Assembly (NCBI GenBank): GCA_964460985.1 | Contig: CAYWQX010000009.1 | Coordinates: 1 to 63,786 of the forward strand | Origin: CAZABG01 sp964460985 | GTDB lineage: Bacteria > Chlamydiota > Chlamydiia > Chlamydiales > Parachlamydiaceae | DNA length: 63,786 nt | Reading direction: 5' to 3' | In this document: positions 25,860 through 33,759 of the stretch, piece by piece | Layout: each line of letters begins with the position of its first letter | How positions within the stretch are numbered: the first letter of the stretch is position 1 | Program-made: the position numbers and the translations under genes | Notes under the pieces: generated by a model | The model's input: only the letters and a program-made list of their open reading frames with translations | What the model was told of the DNA's origin: nothing | The model's database searches: none

Positions 25860-26473
25860 CGATCCACCATACTGTAGAGCCTAATCCAGATATCAGCACG
25901 CCCGATCCGCACCAGGATTCCTTCTCAAAAGTTTATCTCGGATTCTGGATTTATCTGATGACAGACTGTGTACTCTTCGCAACTCTTTTCAGCACCTACG
26001 CTGTCATGAGGTATAGTACATTCGGCGGACCGGGCCCTAAAGAGCTCTTTGAATTAAGCACAGCCTTTTTAGAGACAATGATTCTTCTTGTGAGCAGTGT
26101 GACTTGCGGCTTAGCGGTGCTTGCCAGCATTAAAAATAACACGAAAGCCGTTCAAACGTGGCTCGCTCTTACGTTTATTTTGGGAGCCGCCTTCTTGGCG
26201 ATCGAGCTGCATGAATTCAATTCATTTGTTGAAAGGGGAGCAAGCTGGCAAAGAAGTGGATTTTTATCGTCTTTTTTTGCTCTAGTGGGAACTCACGGTC
26301 TTCATATTGCTTCAGGACTGATCTGGATCGCAGTCATGCTTGGTCAAGTTTTCACATTCGGCATCAATGGAGACACGTTTAGACGCTTAGTTCTGTTTAG
26401 CTTGTTCTGGCACTTTCTAGACCTCATTTGGATATTTATCTACACCTTTGTTTACTTGATGGGGGTTGCCTAA
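25856..26473 (+). CDS. cyoC: Cytochrome bo3 quinol oxidase subunit III
   Basis: A 205-residue five-helix subunit III. Family markers are the N-terminal 'GFWIYLMTDCVLFATLFSTY', the Glu-containing 'FLAIELHEFNSFVERGASW', 'VGTHGLHIASGLIW' and the terminal 'LFWHFLDLIWIFIYTFVYL'. It stabilises subunit I and contains no metal. The start overlaps the cyoB stop, and cyoD begins at the base after its stop codon. Confidence 0.96.
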   Translation: MTIHHTVEPNPDISTPDPHQDSFSKVYLGFWIYLMTDCVLFATLFSTYAVMRYSTFGGPGPKELFELSTAFLETMILLVSSVTCGLAVLASIKNNTKAVQTWLALTFILGAAFLAIELHEFNSFVERGASWQRSGFLSSFFALVGTHGLHIASGLIWIAVMLGQVFTFGINGDTFRRLVLFSLFWHFLDLIWIFIYTFVYLMGVA

Positions 26474-26830
26474 ATGCAGCACGATTTAAATCTTAACCAG
26501 CTAAAAAAATTATGGCATGGAACGCCGCAAGCCTACCTTATAGGATTTATCCTCTCTTTGCTTCTGACGCTTGCCTCTTTTTCCCTTGTGCACTTTGATG
26601 TGATATCGGGTTACGCTTTGATGGGGCTCTTAGCCCTTTTGGCTGTCATACAAGCTATCGTCCAGCTCCTCTTTTTTCTTCATATCGGCCAAGAGGGGCC
26701 TCCCAAATGGGATAAACTGATTTTTTACTTTATGGTGCTAGTCATTTTAATCATTGTGATTGGATCATTGTGGATCATGTATGACTTAGACGCTCGAGTG
26801 ATGCCGGGCATGGGGCATAAGCATGATTAA
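26474..26830 (+). CDS. cyoD: Cytochrome bo3 quinol oxidase subunit IV
   Basis: A 118-residue small membrane subunit with three helices, typical of CyoD. 'GFILSLLLTLASFSLVHF' is the first helix, 'QAIVQLLFFLHIG' the signature of the second, and 'LIIVIGSLWIMYDLDARVMP' the last. It helps CuB site assembly in E. coli. It overlaps the cyoE start by 8 bp. Confidence 0.95.
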   Translation: MQHDLNLNQLKKLWHGTPQAYLIGFILSLLLTLASFSLVHFDVISGYALMGLLALLAVIQAIVQLLFFLHIGQEGPPKWDKLIFYFMVLVILIIVIGSLWIMYDLDARVMPGMGHKHD

Positions 26831-27659
26831 CTACTACTTGATCATAAAGCCTGGAATTGTTCTGGGCAATCTGGTGACGGTAGCGGCGGGCTTTTTGCTT
26901 GCTTCTAAAGGTTTTTTCGATCCGCTCCTTTTTCTGCAAACAATGCTGGGGATTGCTCTCATTATGGCAGCTGCCTGCGTCTTTAATAATATTATAGACC
27001 GGCCGCTTGATCAAAAGATGCAAAGAACCAAAAAAAGAGCCATCGCCTCAGGGCTTATTTCGGGGAAAAATGCTTTTTTCTTTGCGACCCTTCTGGCTTT
27101 AACCGGCTTTTACACCCTCTACTATTTTACCAATTTAATCACGGTAGCGGTAGCTCTCTTCGGCTTTTTGGACTATGTTATTCTTTATAGTTTCTGGAAG
27201 GGGAAAACAATCTATGGGACAGCGATCGGCAGTTTAGCCGGGGCCGTTCCTCCAGTCATCGGTTATACGGCCGTGACGAATCGATTTGATCTTGGCGCTT
27301 TTATTCTCTTTATGATGATGGTGATGTGGCAGATGCCCCACTTTTTTGCGATCGCCCTTTATCGTTTCAAGGATTATTCAGCGGCTCAAATTCCTGTTCT
27401 TCCAATCGTAAGAGGGAGCTTTCAAACCAAGATTCATATGGTTATCTATATTCTTTTATTTATGCTCTCTTCAGCTGCCCTTTATTACTTCAACTTTGCT
27501 GGCCCCATTTTTCTTTGGACGACCCTCGTCCTTTCAGTGATATGGCTTCTATTATCGTTAAAGGGGTTTTTCCAAAAAAATGACTCAAAGTGGGGAAAAG
27601 AGATGTTTCAATATTCTCTTGTCTTGATCACTCTCGTCTCCTTTGCGCTTCCATTTTAA
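26823..27659 (+). CDS. cyoE: Protoheme IX farnesyltransferase (heme O synthase)
   Basis: A 278-residue UbiA-family membrane prenyltransferase that adds the farnesyl tail to heme B, giving the heme O that the CyoB site needs. The first Asp-rich motif is seen as 'NNIIDRPLDQKMQRTKKR'; the usual R-T-x-x-R-P reads R-T-K-K-R-A here. A second motif region is 'LYRFKDYSAAQIPVLPIV'. Nine membrane helices can be outlined. Operon end; the next gene starts 20 bp later on the same strand. Confidence 0.95.
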   Translation: MINYYLIIKPGIVLGNLVTVAAGFLLASKGFFDPLLFLQTMLGIALIMAAACVFNNIIDRPLDQKMQRTKKRAIASGLISGKNAFFFATLLALTGFYTLYYFTNLITVAVALFGFLDYVILYSFWKGKTIYGTAIGSLAGAVPPVIGYTAVTNRFDLGAFILFMMMVMWQMPHFFAIALYRFKDYSAAQIPVLPIVRGSFQTKIHMVIYILLFMLSSAALYYFNFAGPIFLWTTLVLSVIWLLLSLKGFFQKNDSKWGKEMFQYSLVLITLVSFALPF

Positions 27660-27679
27660 ATCGATTAGAGATCCGCTGG

Positions 27680-28825
27680 ATGCAAACGCTTATCTTGTTT
27701 TGGATGATGGGAGCGATAGCCCTTTTTGCCGAAGAGCCTAAAAAACTCAAATTTTTCAATTTAGATCTTCATATTTCAGTGATTGCCGATGTGAAAAACA
27801 TCTTTGAGGAGTTGGGGCATGAGGTCACAAACTGGAGTTTATCTGGCCACACATGGGTTTTTGGAAGAGATAGAGATCCGGTAGAGATCATCAACGAAAA
27901 CACTTGGACTGACCTCTCGGACGAGAGGTGTTGTCTTTTTTATGAAAGATACAAAGATTTTTTAGAGCAATTTGATGGGTTTATCGTCACGCATAACGCC
28001 TCATTTGCCCTTCTTTATGCTAAACTAAATAAGCCGATCATCATTGTCAATTCAACCCGCTACGAAAATCCTTTTACCCGCTCACAGATTCAGTGGGACT
28101 CTTTGAATAAGTATTTAAGACAGGGAGTCGAGAAAAATAAGATATTTATCGTCTCGAATAATAAAGGCGATCAAAACTATTTGAAGCGTTATTCGGGGAT
28201 AGATAGCGAGTGGATTCCAAGCCTTTGCTTGTATACGAAGGGGCAATACACTGGAAAAAATGATAAATTTTACGTGCATGCGTTGTGGGATTCTAAAAAG
28301 TTTAACGACTGGTTTGAGACCTTTTATTATAAGACAAACCTATTTACCTCTCTTCCCTGGGGGTATCGGTGGCAAGATCTCTATGACTTGAAAGGGGTTG
28401 TTCATTTTCCCTACCAAATCAGCACCATGTCTCTTTTTGAACAGTACTCCGCCTGCGTTCCCATTTTTTTTCCTACCAAAGAATTTCTTTTTGAACTGCA
28501 TGAGAAATACCCCGAGACGATTCTTGCCCATCTATCTTTTTTGAGAGTTCCCGATCTTGAAAATAACCCTCGACCTGAAGAGGATCTGAACAACTTTTTG
28601 AATCCTAAGATCGTCAAAGAGTGGATTGAATGGGCCGATTATTATGATACAAAAGCAATGCCTCATATCCAATATTTTAGCTCCTTTGAGCATTTGGAAA
28701 GTCTTTTAAGGACCGTTGATACGAAAAGTGTCAGCCAAAAGATGAAGCGATTCACTGAAAAAAGGAAGAGGATGGTCTTTAAAAAATGGAGAAAAATCCT
28801 AGAGAAAGTGGAGGAGAATCTTTAA
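27680..28825 (+). CDS. Exported protein with glycosyltransferase-like features, uncharacterised
   Basis: A 381-residue protein from ATG 27680. An earlier in-frame start at 27590 lies inside cyoE and adds 30 residues without family sense, while ATG 27680 begins with a clear signal peptide ending near Ala-Glu-Glu. Patterns such as 'FFNLDLHISVIADVKNIFEELGHEV', 'FDGFIVTHNASFALLYAKLNKPIII', 'VHFPYQISTMSLFEQYSACVPIFFP' and 'TKEFLFELHEKYP' recall GT-B glycosyltransferases. I do not recognise the family firmly. It could be co-transcribed with cyoE. A signal peptide on a GT-B fold would be odd for a cytosolic sugar-nucleotide enzyme. Confidence 0.7.
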   Translation: MQTLILFWMMGAIALFAEEPKKLKFFNLDLHISVIADVKNIFEELGHEVTNWSLSGHTWVFGRDRDPVEIINENTWTDLSDERCCLFYERYKDFLEQFDGFIVTHNASFALLYAKLNKPIIIVNSTRYENPFTRSQIQWDSLNKYLRQGVEKNKIFIVSNNKGDQNYLKRYSGIDSEWIPSLCLYTKGQYTGKNDKFYVHALWDSKKFNDWFETFYYKTNLFTSLPWGYRWQDLYDLKGVVHFPYQISTMSLFEQYSACVPIFFPTKEFLFELHEKYPETILAHLSFLRVPDLENNPRPEEDLNNFLNPKIVKEWIEWADYYDTKAMPHIQYFSSFEHLESLLRTVDTKSVSQKMKRFTEKRKRMVFKKWRKILEKVEENL

Positions 28826-29316
28826 TCTTCTAAAGTAATCGAGGTTTTTTCACTTTCGGCCTGATACGCATTGACAGCTGTGATTTTCAATTCGCGAGCC
28901 GCTTTTTTAGCCGTAAAACACTTGGAAAAAAGAACAGGTTCGTGAACTTCTTTAATCATCTTTCCGAAAAGATAAATGCGGTAGTAAAGCGCATCCGGGA
29001 CAGCCTCCCAGCTCGCTTCGAGAGAAAAGACTTTTTTACTGGTCAAATGACATTTTTTAATGACTCCGATAAACCGGGAGGGGGCGGGAAAGGGCTTTAT
29101 CTCTATGATAACCTCTTCGGCCCCTTTTTCTGTTATAAACTGAAAGCGATCGTATCCGAGATATTTAAAAGGGGGAGTGTACTTAAGTCCGCTCTCATGA
29201 CGCTCGATAAATCCTCCCTTTTCGCTAAGTGATTCAAACTCAAGGCTCTCGCAAGCAATCTCGCAAGGCGTATGTTGAAAAGTGGATGATATCAAAGCAA
29301 GAAGAACAAATATCAT
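28822..29316 (-). CDS. Small exported protein, possible Ig/fibronectin-III-like domain
   Basis: A 164-residue protein from ATG 29316 (an upstream TTG at 29358 gives 14 extra residues). It begins with a hydrophobic export segment (MIFVLLALISSTF). One region (KYTPPFKYLGYDRFQFITEKGAE) resembles the end of a cadherin-like or Ig-like repeat. A second (ASWEAVPDALYYRIYLFGK) resembles a fibronectin-III strand pattern with Trp and Tyr at the usual spots. Probably periplasmic or surface-linked. It converges on and overlaps the previous gene by 4 bp. Function unknown. Confidence 0.65.
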   Translation of the reverse strand: MIFVLLALISSTFQHTPCEIACESLEFESLSEKGGFIERHESGLKYTPPFKYLGYDRFQFITEKGAEEVIIEIKPFPAPSRFIGVIKKCHLTSKKVFSLEASWEAVPDALYYRIYLFGKMIKEVHEPVLFSKCFTAKKAARELKITAVNAYQAESEKTSITLED

Positions 29317-29402
29317 TGGGTGACAAGCTATCAGTCCATCCTTTAAATCACAAATCAAATCCGTCCTTTACAAGATAACTTTTCATTGGCATTTTCAAAC
29401 TT

Positions 29403-29876
29403 ATGCAAAGATTATATTGTAAGACGTTTATCCCTGGTGAAATCTCCATTATATGGGATTTCTTTTCAAGCCCGCGTAATTTAGCGAAAATTACCCCTGA
29501 AAAGCTTGCGCTCATCATCAAAAATCCTGATCTCGTTCCTCCTAAAATGTATCCCGGATTAATTATTATTTATACAGTCTCTCCGTTGCCTTTTTTTAAG
29601 ACAGAGTGGGTGACTGAAATTACCCATGTCAAAGAGGGGGAGTTTTTCGTCGATGAACAAAGAGCAGGCCCTTATACTTTCTGGCACCATCAGCATGTTT
29701 TTAAAAAGGTCGATGGGGGCGTTGAAATGGAAGACATCATCCACTACAAACTTCCCGCAGGCCCTTTAGGACAGCTCTTGCTAGGTTCAAAAGTCAAAAG
29801 TGACCTGAAAGAGATCTTTGACTTCCGCTTTATACAGATGCAGAAATTTTTTCCGGGGACTGTTTCTCTTAACTGA
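29403..29876 (+). CDS. SRPBCC-fold ligand-binding protein
   Basis: A 157-residue protein of the START/SRPBCC (Bet v1-like, polyketide cyclase) superfamily. Typical features are 'FIPGEISIIWDFFSSPRNLAKITPE' near the start, 'TEWVTEITHVKEGEFFVDEQRAGPYTFWHHQHVF', and the C-terminal helix 'FDFRFIQMQKFFPGTV'. Such proteins hold small hydrophobic ligands in a central cavity; some bacterial members are called cell-division-inhibitor-like (next to SulA/YfcH), others are cyclases. No partner gene here points to a ligand. It is a single gene ending at a perfect palindromic terminator. Confidence 0.85.
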   Translation: MQRLYCKTFIPGEISIIWDFFSSPRNLAKITPEKLALIIKNPDLVPPKMYPGLIIIYTVSPLPFFKTEWVTEITHVKEGEFFVDEQRAGPYTFWHHQHVFKKVDGGVEMEDIIHYKLPAGPLGQLLLGSKVKSDLKEIFDFRFIQMQKFFPGTVSLN

Positions 29877-29895
29877 AGATTGTAGGAATGAATCT

Positions 29896-29920
29896 AAAGT
29901 GATCGATACTCGATCACTTT
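29896..29920. terminator. Palindromic terminator between convergent genes
   Basis: A perfect 11-bp stem AAAGTGATCGA / TCGATCACTTT with a 3-base loop lies in the 62-bp gap between the SRPBCC gene (+) and the exported helical gene (-). Its placement and A/T-flanked symmetry fit a bidirectional terminator. Confidence 0.65.
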
Positions 29921-29938
29921 TAGAAATTTGATAAAAGA

Positions 29939-30406
29939 TTACTCTTTGTGTTCGAGCATCAATTTAATTTTCTTAGGATAATCAAGGCCTGGGTTTTCTT
30001 GAATAATCGCTTGAAAGTCCTCTTTCACTTGAGGATTTTTACGAAGCGCATCATCCATGCTCCACATCGCTGCTGTCGCTAAATGGACTTTATCTGTAAA
30101 GCCGGGATTTTTTTTCTCATAAACTGCCATCGAGGCCTCTAAATCATCCACATTAGCCTCTTTCTTTTCGCCCGACATTTTAGAAAGGAGCGCTGCGCTA
30201 TGTAAACGGTTTAAGTACTCATAGGAGCAGAAAGTGGTAACGGTATCGGCATTGATAACTTGTAAAATTTTTACTAAGTTGTCTTTGTTTTTGGTTTGAA
30301 AATACTCTTTCCAGGTCTTATCGAGATCACTAGAATTTTTAATGTCTAGGGCGGCAGAAAGATTGAAGGCTGCAAATATCAATGCTAAAGTAAAGAATTT
30401 TTTCAT
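29939..30406 (-). CDS. Small exported helical protein, uncharacterised
   Basis: A 155-residue protein with a typical Sec signal peptide (Met-Lys-Lys-Phe-Phe, hydrophobic core, Ala-x-Ala cleavage region around residue 19). The mature part looks all-helical with one Cys ('TFCSYEYLNRLHSAALLSKM') and no known motif. It has its own excellent promoter (TTGAAG-17-TATAAT) just upstream. It is a stand-alone gene bounded by a terminator. Function unknown; probably periplasmic. Confidence 0.8.
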   Translation of the reverse strand: MKKFFTLALIFAAFNLSAALDIKNSSDLDKTWKEYFQTKNKDNLVKILQVINADTVTTFCSYEYLNRLHSAALLSKMSGEKKEANVDDLEASMAVYEKKNPGFTDKVHLATAAMWSMDDALRKNPQVKEDFQAIIQENPGLDYPKKIKLMLEHKE

Positions 30407-30428
30407 AGTTTATCCAAGGTGAAAAAGC

Positions 30429-30457
30429 ATTATATTTAATCAAAGATTGCCCTTCAA
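30429..30457 (-). promoter_or_regulatory. Predicted sigma-70 promoter
   Basis: On the minus strand, TTGAAG (30457-30452) and the perfect -10 TATAAT (30434-30429) are 17 bases apart. The -10 ends 22 bases before the ATG at 30406 of the small exported protein. Confidence 0.7.
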
Positions 30458-30514
30458 CAGATTTCCAAATCACCCTTTTTAAAAATTGACTAAGTGACAA
30501 TTAAATCTTTTACC

Positions 30515-31894
30515 TTACCTGGGAGTGAGGGTTACCGTAAACACGTAGGGCGACGAGGTGGAGTCGGATATCGTGTTTGTGTTGGGCAATGTACTCATAA
30601 TGCCGCCTGCAATGTAGCCTATCACCATAGGTTCTTTAATTTTATCAAGCTGAATGACTCCGTTTCTATAGAGGGGTATTCCATCTTTTGGAAAAAAGGT
30701 CGCTTCAGCGCCGAAAAGAAGCGGGTTTCCGGGATTGGAGCCCGTGGACGGAATAGTGGGGTACTCGCTATTCATCAAATACTGGGTGAAATTATTTTTC
30801 TTATCGATCTTGACCGTTGTGATCTGATTGATGAAGGGGAATTCTGAATCGGTTGCAAATACGCCATTTTGATAATAGCCAAAGCTGATGCCTCCCGGGA
30901 AAATCACAAACATCTCCTTAGATTTTGTGGAATAGAGGCCAAAAGAGGCGCAGTTATATTGGTTCATCCCTTGTTTAAAGGTAGAAGGATCCAAAGGATT
31001 GGGCTCAACACTTGAGCCGTCAGGATTAATTGTGATGGGAACCGTCCACACACCTGTCGTAAGGGTAAAAACGCCTGCAAAAGCCACATAGGCAAACCGG
31101 TTATCTCTTAAGATAGGAACAACATTGAGATCGCGTCTTCGATAGTCGGGCTTTGTTTCATTAGAGGGATTGGCAAGAAGGGTTAGTTTCCCGTTCATGT
31201 CATTCAACCAAAAGGTTCTGATTTGCTGGGTATAGATGCCGTTAGAGCCATCCCGATAGAGGCCGGAAAAGTTTTGGCCTAAGGTTAAAAGGAAAGGATG
31301 ATGCGGAGAGGCTCTAAAAAGGGCGCCTCCGGTTACCTGTAAATAGGGGTGGCTGACTTGTTTAATCGCGGAGGTTAAACTTGAATTTTGATGATCGACC
31401 CAGGCGATCAGTTTTTTAAGGTCTATCGCGGTTAAAGTACTTTTAGTCTCCATTTCCTCTGTTAGCGTATTAATCCCATAGCCTCCCACAAGATAAAGGA
31501 TTCTCCCTTCTTGGAAAAACTCAGGCGCCGTCACGGACAAACAATCGATCACGCTTCTCTCTAATCCCGATTCCTCTAAAGATCGGCTTAACGATAAACC
31601 GGAAGAGGGATCGATGACAAAAACCTCTGTATTCTGAAAATTAGGAGGAAAGTTATTTCCTACATCCGAAAAACCATGGAGGCCGTTCGTTCTGCCCGCA
31701 AGAAGAATCCATTTTCCCTGATAGATCGCACTTGCATAGGCCTGAAGACCTGTGGGTAAGCTGAAAGAGGCTTCATTCACCTCGATGGTGAAGGGGAGCG
31801 TATCTTCCGGAAAAATGGGGCTTAAAGTTTCAGTCTGATTATCTGCAAATAGAGAAGAAAGAAGAGCCGTTAGCCCTAAAAAGAATTTATTCAT
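30515..31894 (-). CDS. Exported kelch-like beta-propeller protein
   Basis: A 459-residue protein with a signal peptide ending near Ala17. The body shows recurring propeller-like strands: 'YQGKWILLAGRTNGLHGF', 'EGRILYLVGGYGIN', 'HPFLLTLGQNFSGLY', 'SKEMFVIFPGGISF'. These G-G/A-G-R after hydrophobic strand patterns fit kelch or galactose-oxidase-like blades. No catalytic residues could be assigned. It overlaps the TolB-like gene upstream by 8 bp, so the two exported propellers form a small operon. Likely periplasmic or surface located. Confidence 0.75.
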   Translation of the reverse strand: MNKFFLGLTALLSSLFADNQTETLSPIFPEDTLPFTIEVNEASFSLPTGLQAYASAIYQGKWILLAGRTNGLHGFSDVGNNFPPNFQNTEVFVIDPSSGLSLSRSLEESGLERSVIDCLSVTAPEFFQEGRILYLVGGYGINTLTEEMETKSTLTAIDLKKLIAWVDHQNSSLTSAIKQVSHPYLQVTGGALFRASPHHPFLLTLGQNFSGLYRDGSNGIYTQQIRTFWLNDMNGKLTLLANPSNETKPDYRRRDLNVVPILRDNRFAYVAFAGVFTLTTGVWTVPITINPDGSSVEPNPLDPSTFKQGMNQYNCASFGLYSTKSKEMFVIFPGGISFGYYQNGVFATDSEFPFINQITTVKIDKKNNFTQYLMNSEYPTIPSTGSNPGNPLLFGAEATFFPKDGIPLYRNGVIQLDKIKEPMVIGYIAGGIMSTLPNTNTISDSTSSPYVFTVTLTPR

Positions 31895-32846
31895 GGCTTA
31901 TCCATTCATTTGGGATGGTTAGGTCGGCGATAAAAATTTGCGAGGTTTGATCTAAACCCCTTTTGGAGGTCCACAGGAGTTTTTTTCCATCGGGACTAAA
32001 GACAGGAAGGCCGTTAAAACCTTGCACCTCTGTGATCGGGTAAACCGATCCCGATGCAATATTCATAAAGTATATTTGATAGTTAAAATGACCTTTTAAT
32101 GAGGAGGTAAACGCAATCCCTTTACCGCTAGGATGCCAGAATGGAGCCCAGTTAACTTCCCCGTTATCTGTTAGTTGCTGTAGATTTTCGCCTGTTTTAT
32201 CGATCATATAGATTTGAAGAGTGTGGGGTTTATCGCGGTCGGCTCGAAAAATGATTTTCTGTCCATCGGGAGAGAAAAAGGGGCCGCCGTTATAACAGTT
32301 TGTCGTATGGGTGATCTGTTTTTTATCGGTGCCATCGCTATTCATCACATAGAGATTCATGCTGCCATCTTCATTACTTGCATAGACGATTTCCTTGCCA
32401 TCAGGTGAGTAGGCGCACTCGGCATGGTATGCCTCTCCTTCCGTTAACGGGCGTGAGTTTGTCCCATCCAGACTCGCCTCGTATATATTCATATAGGGCG
32501 TTAAATCCCATTTGTATTTACCCGAAGATGCTTTTTCCGTTTTAAGAGGACTTGCTGCATAGATGATTTTAGGTTCGGACGGATGAAAATAAGAGCAGGT
32601 GCAAGCACCCATAGAAGTTAAGCGTTGAATCTCTTTCGTCGTCAAATCAAGAGTAAAAATTTGATAGTCTTCTTCCCCTGTGGGAACCGCCTGAAAACTT
32701 ATTTTATCCATTTTAGGCGAAAAATAGGCTTCACCTGCTTTTTCAAAACCCATATGGGGAAAGGTGAGTTGCTGAATATTTTGTAGGCAGGGCTCCGATG
32801 CCATAAGAGCTAAGAACAAAAGATTGAAAATTACTAAAGACATCAT
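31887..32846 (-). CDS. TolB-like exported beta-propeller (PD40 repeats)
   Basis: A 319-residue protein from ATG 32846; a start at 32903 would overlap the divergent outer-membrane gene. After a signal peptide it contains at least five repeats ending in a W/F-S-P-D-G-K-x-I-x-F pattern: 'YSPDGKEIVYAS', 'FSPDGQKIIFRAD', 'WHPSGKGIAFTSS', 'FSPDGKKLLWTSK'. These are PD40 (WD40-like) blades as in TolB. It is shorter than TolB and lacks the TolB N-terminal domain, so it is a TolB-like propeller rather than TolB. Probably periplasmic. Confidence 0.85.
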   Translation of the reverse strand: MMSLVIFNLLFLALMASEPCLQNIQQLTFPHMGFEKAGEAYFSPKMDKISFQAVPTGEEDYQIFTLDLTTKEIQRLTSMGACTCSYFHPSEPKIIYAASPLKTEKASSGKYKWDLTPYMNIYEASLDGTNSRPLTEGEAYHAECAYSPDGKEIVYASNEDGSMNLYVMNSDGTDKKQITHTTNCYNGGPFFSPDGQKIIFRADRDKPHTLQIYMIDKTGENLQQLTDNGEVNWAPFWHPSGKGIAFTSSLKGHFNYQIYFMNIASGSVYPITEVQGFNGLPVFSPDGKKLLWTSKRGLDQTSQIFIADLTIPNEWISHE

Positions 32847-32884
32847 TACTCTGATTTTTAAATCGTTCAAAAAAAGAATATGAA

Positions 32885-33718
32885 ATGAAAAAGCAATTTG
32901 CAACTACTTTAACGGCGCTCCTTTTTTTGCCCTTTTTTCTTTCAGGGTATGATGTTGAATCGACAGTCGCCTACGATTATTTTAGAGGTATTCCGGACGG
33001 AAGTTATAACGGCAACTCGGGTGTTTATTTCGCTGCCAATTCAAACGTTTGCGTTTGCGATATAACAGCTATTCAGCTAGGTGGAAGTTTTGGGATTTAT
33101 AATTGGGACGGAAGAGATAATCTGGTCTTTAAAAACGATAAGAACCCCCTTTATCAAGGCTTTTTGACTTTAGGAGCTGCAAGCTCCTTTGACTCGTTTA
33201 ATGGAGGGCTTGTTTATGACCATATGTTTACGAACCACTTTGGCATCTACAGGTTAAGCCCGAGTATCGGACAAATCCGTTATCAAGTAGGCTATCAGTT
33301 TAATCAGGATGAGCTAGGACTTTGGGGCACTGTCCGCACAAATACTTCGCATAAGTCGGCTCTTGGAATTCCCACCTCATTTAGAGCGATAAATCAATTG
33401 AATGGTTTTTGGTCGCACACTTTTTGTAATGGCGCTTTTACATCCCTTTGGATCGGGGCGCCTATAGGTAACAGCCTCATCCGTCATGGATCGGCGGGCG
33501 TTTTAACGGCCGGATTTCTAGCGCGCGCACCTCTTACCTCCTCATGGGCGCTGGATGCTCACGGCTCTTATATGCTTTCTAAAAAATCAAACTCTTCCAG
33601 AAACTACTCAGCCAGCATTGCAGTCGGCATCTCCTATCTTTTTGGCTGCTCGAACGCCTCTTACCTTCCGCTCGTCAATAATTCGCTCTTTCTAGTCGAT
33701 ACTAACTATAACGAGTAG
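32885..33718 (+). CDS. Outer-membrane beta-barrel protein
   Basis: A 277-residue protein with a Sec signal peptide (Met-Lys-Lys start, cleavage after about residue 21). It continues with 'YDYFRGIPDGSYNGNSGVYFAAN', a pattern I associate with barrel proteins of the chlamydiae-planctomycetes group. Alternating aromatic/hydrophobic strands and several Cys (N-V-C-V-C-D) suggest disulfide-linked surface proteins, as in other chlamydiae. Function unknown; porin or adhesin are both possible. It diverges from the TolB-like gene across about 38 bp. Confidence 0.7.
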   Translation: MKKQFATTLTALLFLPFFLSGYDVESTVAYDYFRGIPDGSYNGNSGVYFAANSNVCVCDITAIQLGGSFGIYNWDGRDNLVFKNDKNPLYQGFLTLGAASSFDSFNGGLVYDHMFTNHFGIYRLSPSIGQIRYQVGYQFNQDELGLWGTVRTNTSHKSALGIPTSFRAINQLNGFWSHTFCNGAFTSLWIGAPIGNSLIRHGSAGVLTAGFLARAPLTSSWALDAHGSYMLSKKSNSSRNYSASIAVGISYLFGCSNASYLPLVNNSLFLVDTNYNE

Positions 33719-33726
33719 ATAGTCAT

Positions 33727-33759
33727 AACTCTCGCCCTTAAAAGTCTTGGGCGAGGGTT
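33727..33759. terminator. Bidirectional terminator overlapping the end of the neighbouring gene
   Basis: Arms AACTCTCGCCC (33727-33737) and GGGCGAGGGTT (33749-33759) pair over 11 positions with one G-T wobble, loop 11 bases. It sits between convergent outer-membrane genes and contains the stop codon and last codons of the minus-strand gene (33738-34769). Confidence 0.6.

Noticed and set aside
31887..32846. tolB
   Set aside because: It has PD40 propeller repeats but is shorter and lacks the N-terminal TolB domain and a pal or tol neighbour.
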